Assembly (NCBI GenBank): GCA_903927855.1
Contig: CAIYOL010000068.1
Location: 1 to 9,213, forward strand
DNA from: an uncultured Planctomycetota bacterium
GTDB taxonomy: Bacteria > Planctomycetota > Phycisphaerae > Sedimentisphaerales > Anaerobacaceae
DNA: 9,213 nt
Reading direction: 5' to 3'
This document shows positions 5,250 to 9,213 of this stretch, piece by piece; positions within the stretch are counted from its first letter, which is position 1; every line of letters begins with the position of its first letter. The translations under genes were made by a program, and so were the position numbers. Below the pieces are notes generated by a model. The model worked only from the letters and a program-made list of their open reading frames with translations, made no database searches and was not told the origin of the DNA.

Positions 5250-5930
5250 ATGTTAGCAGTATCAGAATGGGAAAATCTTATAACTGAGCCGATCCGCCAA
5301 ATGTTGACCAGAATATTGGCCTATCTTCCTGTCCTGGCGGGCGTATTACTAATCTTGATAGTAGGCTGGCTTATAGCCAAGTCAATCAGAGGGATAATTG
5401 ACTGGCTGCTTAAGATAGTGCGCTTCGATACACTGGCGGATAAAGCGGGCATATCAGAAGTTCTAAGAAAAGGCGATTTGAAAGTTACCGCCAGAGAAGT
5501 GGTAAGCGGCATAGTTTATTGGCTGATTATCATTATGGTTTTAGTGATGGCAGTCGATGCATTGGGCCTGCCTAAGGCATCCGACGTTCTTCTAAGCTTA
5601 TTTGCTTACGTTCCGAATGTCATAGCAGCGTTGCTTGTTCTGGTGGTTGCTATGTTTCTGGCGAGTTTCGTCTCAGGAATAGTCCGCACGGCTGCAGGCA
5701 ATGCCAATCTGCCCAAACCTCAGCTTTTGGCCGGTGTATGCCAGTGGGCGATAATAATTTTCGCAGTGACAGTTGCGTTAGAACAGCTTGGTATTGCCCC
5801 TCTTTTGGTATCGACAACATTCAATATTATCCTCGGCGGCATTGTCCTTGCTTTGGCTCTTGCCTTTGGCTTAGGCGGTAAGGATGCCGCGGCAAAGTAT
5901 ATCGATGAATTAAAGAAAAGGCGTTATTAG
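5250..5930 (+). CDS. Five-helix membrane protein with two MscS-type TM-helix repeats, no MscS beta domain
   Basis: This is a 226-residue inner-membrane protein. Two similar blocks stand out: AYLPVLAGVLLILIVGWLIA (from residue 24) and AYVPNVIAALLVLVVAMFLA (from residue 119). Each is followed by an amphipathic stretch and another helix; this is the 'conserved TM helix' repeat found in proteins annotated as mechanosensitive-channel relatives. Helices lie near 24-46, 86-107, 119-145, 160-181 and 187-208. It ends LAFGLGGKDAAAKYIDELKKRRY; FGLGG-K/R-D followed by a short helix is typical of these proteins. The cytoplasmic beta and C-terminal domains that complete MscS (about 280 residues) are absent, so channel activity is not assured. 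The gene stands alone, and its stop is only 19 bp from the convergent hemB stop, with no clear terminator between. Confidence 0.7.
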   Translation: MLAVSEWENLITEPIRQMLTRILAYLPVLAGVLLILIVGWLIAKSIRGIIDWLLKIVRFDTLADKAGISEVLRKGDLKVTAREVVSGIVYWLIIIMVLVMAVDALGLPKASDVLLSLFAYVPNVIAALLVLVVAMFLASFVSGIVRTAAGNANLPKPQLLAGVCQWAIIIFAVTVALEQLGIAPLLVSTTFNIILGGIVLALALAFGLGGKDAAAKYIDELKKRRY

Positions 5931-5949
5931 AAGCAAGCTGGTTGAAGAG

Positions 5950-6921
5950 TTAAGTTGTCTTTCTTGCTACATCTTTTGCGAAGTAGGTAATTATTATATC
6001 AGCGCCGGCGCGTTTGATTGAATATAGCATCTCCATCGTAGCGGCCTGCTTGTCTAAAAGTCCCGCCTCGGCGGCGGAGTTGAGCATCATATATTCGCCT
6101 GAGACGTTATAAGCGGCGATGGGACAATCGAAACGCTGTCTTGCTCGGTAAATTATATCAAGGTATGCGAGGGCGGGTTTAACCATTACAATATCGGCGC
6201 CTTCTTCGATATCGAGAGCGATTTCGGCAAGGGCCTGCCGGGCGTTTGCGAGGTCCATTTGATATGTTTTGCGGTCGCCGAAGGCGGGTGCGGAATCGAC
6301 TGCGTCTCTAAACGGCCCATAGAAAGCGGAGGCGAATTTGGCGGCGTAAGACATAATGGCGACATTGTGAAAGCCGTTTTGTTCGAGGGCTTCGCGGATG
6401 TATTTTACGCGGCCATCCATCATATCCGAAGGTGCGACAATATCTGCGCCGGCCTGAGCGTGCGAAAGAGCGATTTTGGCGAGCAGTTCGCAAGTCGCGT
6501 CGTTATCAACCTTATTGTCCTTGATGACGCCGCAATGGCCGTGGGAGGTATAGGCGCAGAGGCAGACATCGGTGATGACGAGCAAATCGGGGACGGCTTT
6601 TTTGATTTCCTTTATGGAACGTTGGACGACGCCGTCTTCAGCCCATGCCTGCGAGCCGATTTCGTCTTTTTTATCCGGCAGGCCGAAAAGAAGCACGGCG
6701 GGTATTCCCAACGCAGCGACTTCAGCCGCCTCGGCTACTATTGTATCGGGTGAGAAGTGGAAGCAGCCGGTCATTGACTTAATCGGCTCTTTGAGATTTT
6801 CGCCTTCGCGGACAAAGAGCGGATAGACGAGATTGTCGACGTTTAAAGTAGTTTCGCGGACTAATCTTCTCATAGATGCATTGCTTCGCAGCCGGCGCAA
6901 TCTGATTTTTGGAAAGGCCAT
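5950..6921 (-). CDS. hemB: Delta-aminolevulinic acid dehydratase (porphobilinogen synthase)
   Basis: HemB condenses two 5-aminolevulinate molecules into porphobilinogen in the cytosol, the first common step to all tetrapyrroles. The 323-residue length is normal. The start [14 protein letters not shown] fits the family pattern (FP-x-R-x-RRLR). The cysteine-rich metal site [14 protein letters not shown] gives Cys120, Cys122 and Cys130, marking the zinc-dependent type. The two active-site lysines are visible: Lys195 in [16 protein letters not shown] and Lys248 in [12 protein letters not shown], the latter being the Schiff-base lysine. The ATG at 6921 was chosen over an upstream in-frame TTG (6933) because homology begins there and the proposed promoter leaves a 23-nt leader; no strong ribosome binding site precedes either. 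The gene shares an intergenic region with the divergent small membrane protein gene and lies on the same strand as ahbC and hemD. Confidence 0.95.
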   Translation of the reverse strand: MAFPKIRLRRLRSNASMRRLVRETTLNVDNLVYPLFVREGENLKEPIKSMTGCFHFSPDTIVAEAAEVAALGIPAVLLFGLPDKKDEIGSQAWAEDGVVQRSIKEIKKAVPDLLVITDVCLCAYTSHGHCGVIKDNKVDNDATCELLAKIALSHAQAGADIVAPSDMMDGRVKYIREALEQNGFHNVAIMSYAAKFASAFYGPFRDAVDSAPAFGDRKTYQMDLANARQALAEIALDIEEGADIVMVKPALAYLDIIYRARQRFDCPIAAYNVSGEYMMLNSAAEAGLLDKQAATMEMLYSIKRAGADIIITYFAKDVARKTT

Positions 6922-6936
6922 AAAAGTTCTCAATTG

Positions 6937-6984
6937 AATACTTAGAATTGATTATCTATTATTTCCTTTCGATAATCAAGTATT
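6937..6984. promoter_or_regulatory. Inverted repeat in the hemB divergent promoter region
   Basis: TTGATTATC (6948-6956) and its exact complement GATAATCAA (6971-6979) are 14 bp apart. The similarity extends outward: the right arm complement reads AATACTTGATTATC, and the left arm is the same with five extra bases (AATACTT, AGAAT, TGATTATC). The arms coincide with the hemB -10 and -35 boxes, and the right arm abuts the opposite promoter's -35. Confidence 0.45.
6951..6979 (-). promoter_or_regulatory. Probable hemB promoter
   Basis: Read on the - strand, TTGATT (6979-6974) and GATAAT (6956-6951) are separated by 17 nt. Transcription would begin near 6944, about 23 nt before the hemB ATG. Confidence 0.5.
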
Positions 6985-7010
6985 GACTCGTTTGAAGTCA
7001 GCCATACAAT
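6983..7010 (+). promoter_or_regulatory. sigma70-type promoter of the small membrane protein gene
   Basis: TTGACT (6983-6988) and TACAAT (7005-7010) have a 16-nt spacer, and each differs from consensus at one position. The expected start near 7017 leaves a 50-nt leader before ATG 7069. Confidence 0.65.
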
Positions 7011-7068
7011 AGTAATTAAGAACATGTTTTAAAGGGATTTTAGCAAACAATAAATCAGGGAGCCAGAT

Positions 7069-7467
7069 ATGTTTGAAGAACAATCGCAGCAGACAACTTA
7101 CCCAACCAATTCAGTCAGAACTGGCATTGCTATTACTTTTTTTGTCCTTGCCGTACCGTTGGGTGTCTGGGTGCTTACTACTGTGAAAACAACCATCGAT
7201 AATACGAAAACACCAGCGATATTGCAGAAAATCTGCTCTGAAGATACCAAATCTTTTGTAATCAATACTCCTAACGGCAGAGTCGAGTTGCCCCCACAGG
7301 TCTTCAAAGGCTTTCCTTATATGATACTTTTTATGTTCCTGCTGATACCAACGTCAATTGTCATCGCTCTGTTAAAAGGCGGCGTAGCATTACTCAATCC
7401 CAGCATGACAAGGCAGCTTCGTCAGTTAATCAATTCGTTACAAAAAACCGTTCCCCCACAGCAATGA
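7069..7467 (+). CDS. Small two-helix membrane protein, unrecognised
   Basis: This 132-residue protein has no family I recognise. A polar N-terminus (MFEEQSQQTTYPTNSVR) is followed by a helix at about 18-38 (TGIAITFFVLAVPLGVWVLT). A hydrophilic segment of about 43 residues follows, with one Cys (56) and the segment FVINTPNGRVELPPQVFKGF. A second helix lies at about 84-109, and the short tail carries basic residues and ends PPQQ. AGGGAG at 7057-7062 is 6 nt before the ATG, and a good promoter lies upstream, so expression is likely. The middle segment faces one side of the membrane, probably the periplasm by the positive-inside rule; this is an inference. It sits between ahbC and hemB on the opposite strand. 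Whether it has any link to heme synthesis is not shown by the sequence. Confidence 0.75.
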   Translation: MFEEQSQQTTYPTNSVRTGIAITFFVLAVPLGVWVLTTVKTTIDNTKTPAILQKICSEDTKSFVINTPNGRVELPPQVFKGFPYMILFMFLLIPTSIVIALLKGGVALLNPSMTRQLRQLINSLQKTVPPQQ

Positions 7468-7520
7468 CGACTGTTAATGATTGATTGTTTTTCACCAGCA
7501 GGGGAGATTACATCTGCTTT

Positions 7521-8660
7521 CTAAAGTCCAATTTCGGCATCTGTGAGATAGCAAGGCGGTTCGAGGAGCCAGTTTTTTTCGGAGGGGTCTGAGCCGAGGA
7601 AGCGGAAATTGCCTTTGCACAGGTTGAACCATTTACATCTTAAACATCTTTTATCAGCGAACGTAGATTTGTTGCGGAGCTTATTAAGCACCGGCTCATC
7701 CGGATTATCCCAGATTTCTTTGAAAGTTTTGTTTTTAACATTGCCGAGCGAATAATTCCGCCAGAACTGGTCGGGATGGACGGAACCATCCCAGCCGACA
7801 GAGGCGATTTTTTCTCCGGTTTTATTTCCGCCATTGGCGAGGAGAAGCTGTTTAGCCGTCGCTCGTTGCTCGTCACTGGTGACCCGAATGAGGAGGTAAG
7901 GGCCGTCAGCGTGGTTACCGACGGTGAGGACTTCGTCAACGAGTTTTTTTTGAACGAATTCTTTGGTCTTTTCTATTATAGTGTCAACGGCGTTACGGGT
8001 CTGCTGTGGCGTCAGAATATAGGTATTGAGATTTTTTGCTCTGCCTGCTTTTACAAGGTGATAGAAACAAATCCTGCGAATGCCGGCTTCGGCGGCGATG
8101 TCGAAGACGGCGGGGATTTTGTCGGCATTTTGTTTGGTGATAGTGAATCGCAGGCCGGTTTTCAAACCGGCTTTTTGACAGTTCTCGACCCCTGCCAAGG
8201 CGGCTTTGAAGCAGCCGGGGGATTGTCTGAATTTGTCATGGAGAGATTTGTCGCCGTCGATTGAGATGCCGACGTAACTTACGCTGCGTCCGGCGAGTTT
8301 TTTGGCGGCGGCGGAGTCGATTAAAGTTCCGTTGCTGGATATGACGGTCCGCAGGGGCAGTTGCTTTGCTTCTGCCAAGAGGTCGAATAAATCGTCCCGC
8401 AACAAGGGTTCGCCGCCGGTGAATAATACCACGGGGCAGTTTGCCTCAGCGAGTTGGTGAAGCAATCGTTTGGCTTCGGTGGTAGTTAATTCGTCCCTGC
8501 TAAGGCTGGAGGTGGAATTGCTGTAACAATGGAGGCAATTTAAATTGCAGCGGCTTGTGCAATTGAAGGCGACGACCGGGCCGAAGGAATTTTGCTGTTC
8601 GTATCGCAAGTGGTCTGATTCACCGGCCAAGCCACAATATAGTTTTGAGATGTTTATCAT
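7521..8660 (-). CDS. ahbC: Radical SAM 12,18-didecarboxysiroheme deacetylase (AhbC-like)
   Basis: AhbC removes the two acetate side chains of 12,18-didecarboxysiroheme to give Fe-coproporphyrin III in the siroheme-dependent heme route. The 379-residue protein starts MINISKLYCGLAGESDHLRY, close to the characteristic AhbC opening (ISKLYCG...SDALRYG). The radical SAM cluster is CNLNCLHC (Cys38, Cys42, Cys45), with GGEP at 82-85 and SIDG at 133-136. The C-terminal part has DGSVHPDQFW (291-300), LGNV (305-308) and EIW, then Cys339, Cys342, Cys348 and Cys370, a set fitting an auxiliary iron-sulfur cluster as in AhbC/AhbD/NirJ. The related AhbD (heme synthase) and NirJ (heme d1) are alternatives, but the SKLYCG start favours AhbC. 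Its ATG overlaps the hemD stop by 4 bp (8657-8660), indicating a coupled operon. ahbA, ahbB and ahbD are not in this window. Confidence 0.82.
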   Translation of the reverse strand: MINISKLYCGLAGESDHLRYEQQNSFGPVVAFNCTSRCNLNCLHCYSNSTSSLSRDELTTTEAKRLLHQLAEANCPVVLFTGGEPLLRDDLFDLLAEAKQLPLRTVISSNGTLIDSAAAKKLAGRSVSYVGISIDGDKSLHDKFRQSPGCFKAALAGVENCQKAGLKTGLRFTITKQNADKIPAVFDIAAEAGIRRICFYHLVKAGRAKNLNTYILTPQQTRNAVDTIIEKTKEFVQKKLVDEVLTVGNHADGPYLLIRVTSDEQRATAKQLLLANGGNKTGEKIASVGWDGSVHPDQFWRNYSLGNVKNKTFKEIWDNPDEPVLNKLRNKSTFADKRCLRCKWFNLCKGNFRFLGSDPSEKNWLLEPPCYLTDAEIGL

Positions 8661-9213
8661 TTGTACATCTTTTCTATAGCGTCAAGCAGGCCTTCGGCAG
8701 TGTGCTCGGAGGCTTGGGCGTCGACTTTGAGGCCGAAGGTTTTCAGTTGTTCGGAGGTTACGGGGCCGATGGATGCTATTTTGGTGTTACTGGAGTTCAC
8801 AAGGTCGGCTGGAATTTGTTCGAAGAAAGCTTTAACTGAAGATGGGCTTGCGAAAGTCAGCCAATCGATTTCGCCCTTGCGGATTTTTTTCGACAGAAGT
8901 TCGCTCTTATTTTTTACAGTTACAGCAGTATAGACAGGGACATTGTCAACTTCAGCGCCTGCGCCGCTTAACAATTCACTGAGGTCATTCGAGGCAAGCT
9001 GGGAGCGGAGAAGCAAAACCTTTTTGTCCTGCAAGTTCGTAAAGCTGATTAATTGTTTGCCGAGTTCTTTGCTGGTGAAGACGTTTGGCACAAAATCCGC
9101 TTTTATTCCAAATTCGCTTAGTTTTGCGGCGGTTTCACTGCCAATGGCGGCGATTTTGGCGGAGGCAAAAACACGAGCGTCTTTGCCCAGTTTTTGTAGA
9201 GCGTCGAAAAAGA
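8657..9213 (-). CDS. hemD: Uroporphyrinogen-III synthase, C-terminal part (5' partial)
   Basis: HemD closes hydroxymethylbilane to uroporphyrinogen III with inversion of ring D. The frame is open from the right window edge (first full codon at 9211) to TGA at 8659-8657; 184 residues are visible. The low-similarity but patterned HemD signals are present. FFDALQKLGKDARVFASAKIAAIGSETAAKLSEFGIK marks the linker and return to the first domain. DKKVLLLRSQLASNDLSELLSGAGAEVDNVPVYTAV marks the second domain's first unit, and DWLTFASPSSVKAFF...KIASIGPVTSEQLKTFGLKVDAQASEHTAEGLLDAI the end. Family members are about 250 residues, so roughly 60-70 residues are missing, or more if this is a CobA-HemD (methyltransferase-synthase) fusion, which the window cannot show. 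An internal GTG at 9091 is not the start, because homology continues upstream. It is coupled to ahbC by a 4-bp overlap. Confidence 0.88.
   Translation of the reverse strand, partial: FFDALQKLGKDARVFASAKIAAIGSETAAKLSEFGIKADFVPNVFTSKELGKQLISFTNLQDKKVLLLRSQLASNDLSELLSGAGAEVDNVPVYTAVTVKNKSELLSKKIRKGEIDWLTFASPSSVKAFFEQIPADLVNSSNTKIASIGPVTSEQLKTFGLKVDAQASEHTAEGLLDAIEKMYK

Noticed and set aside
6259..6753. 164-codon + strand frame inside hemB
   Set aside because: It is antisense to a clear hemB with catalytic residues and has no family resemblance.
6922..6933. TTG start adding four residues to HemB
   Set aside because: No ribosome binding site; family homology starts at MAFP, and the proposed transcription start lies just upstream.
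7497..7518. Hairpin AGCAG...CTGCT as a bidirectional terminator between the small membrane gene and ahbC
   Set aside because: The stem is only 5 bp with a 12-nt loop and a poor T run; too weak to call.
7776..8264. 162-codon + strand frame inside ahbC
   Set aside because: It is antisense to a clear radical SAM gene; the length reflects codon bias of the real frame.

Overview
The window looks like chromosomal DNA from a planctomycete, most likely of the Phycisphaerae / Sedimentisphaerales type. Three things point there: a secreted HAF-repeat protein with a PEP-CTERM sorting tail; heme genes of the siroheme-dependent (Ahb) route, used by anaerobes; and moderate G+C with well-spaced genes and long, repeat-littered intergenic stretches. 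The assignment is an inference from gene content, not from a phylogenetic marker.

Left part (1-3098, + strand): the C-terminal part of a multi-pass membrane protein resembling GT-C glycosyltransferases runs in from the left edge and stops at 1002. A 360-bp gap follows, holding an orphan copy of the last 40 bp of a PEP-CTERM gene and a good promoter. Next is a two-gene operon with a 4-bp ATGA overlap: a CmoA-like carboxy-SAM synthase and a membrane methyltransferase of the ICMT/PEMT type with unusual extra N- and C-terminal parts. No cmoB is visible.

Middle (3099-5930, + strand): an intergenic region carries a near-perfect palindrome and a near-consensus promoter, then a 376-residue exported protein made of seven HAF units with a PEP-CTERM tail. 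A 645-bp gene-free stretch follows, with a terminator-like hairpin, an 18-bp direct repeat framing a probable dispersed repeat, and a dyad just before the next gene. That gene encodes a 226-residue, five-helix membrane protein with two copies of the TM-helix repeat of MscS relatives but no MscS pore/beta domain.

Right part (5931-9213): heme genes on the - strand. hemD (5' end beyond the window) overlaps ahbC by 4 bp, and hemB lies further downstream. A small + strand gene for an unrecognised two-helix membrane protein sits between ahbC and hemB. It is convergent with ahbC and divergent from hemB, sharing with hemB a compact promoter region built around an inverted repeat. HemB makes porphobilinogen, HemD closes uroporphyrinogen III, and AhbC acts on 12,18-didecarboxysiroheme, so these three genes belong to one pathway.

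Four sigma70-type promoters can be read. The three on the + strand all have 16-nt spacers, and hemB has 17 nt. No tRNA, rRNA, CRISPR array or intact insertion sequence was seen.
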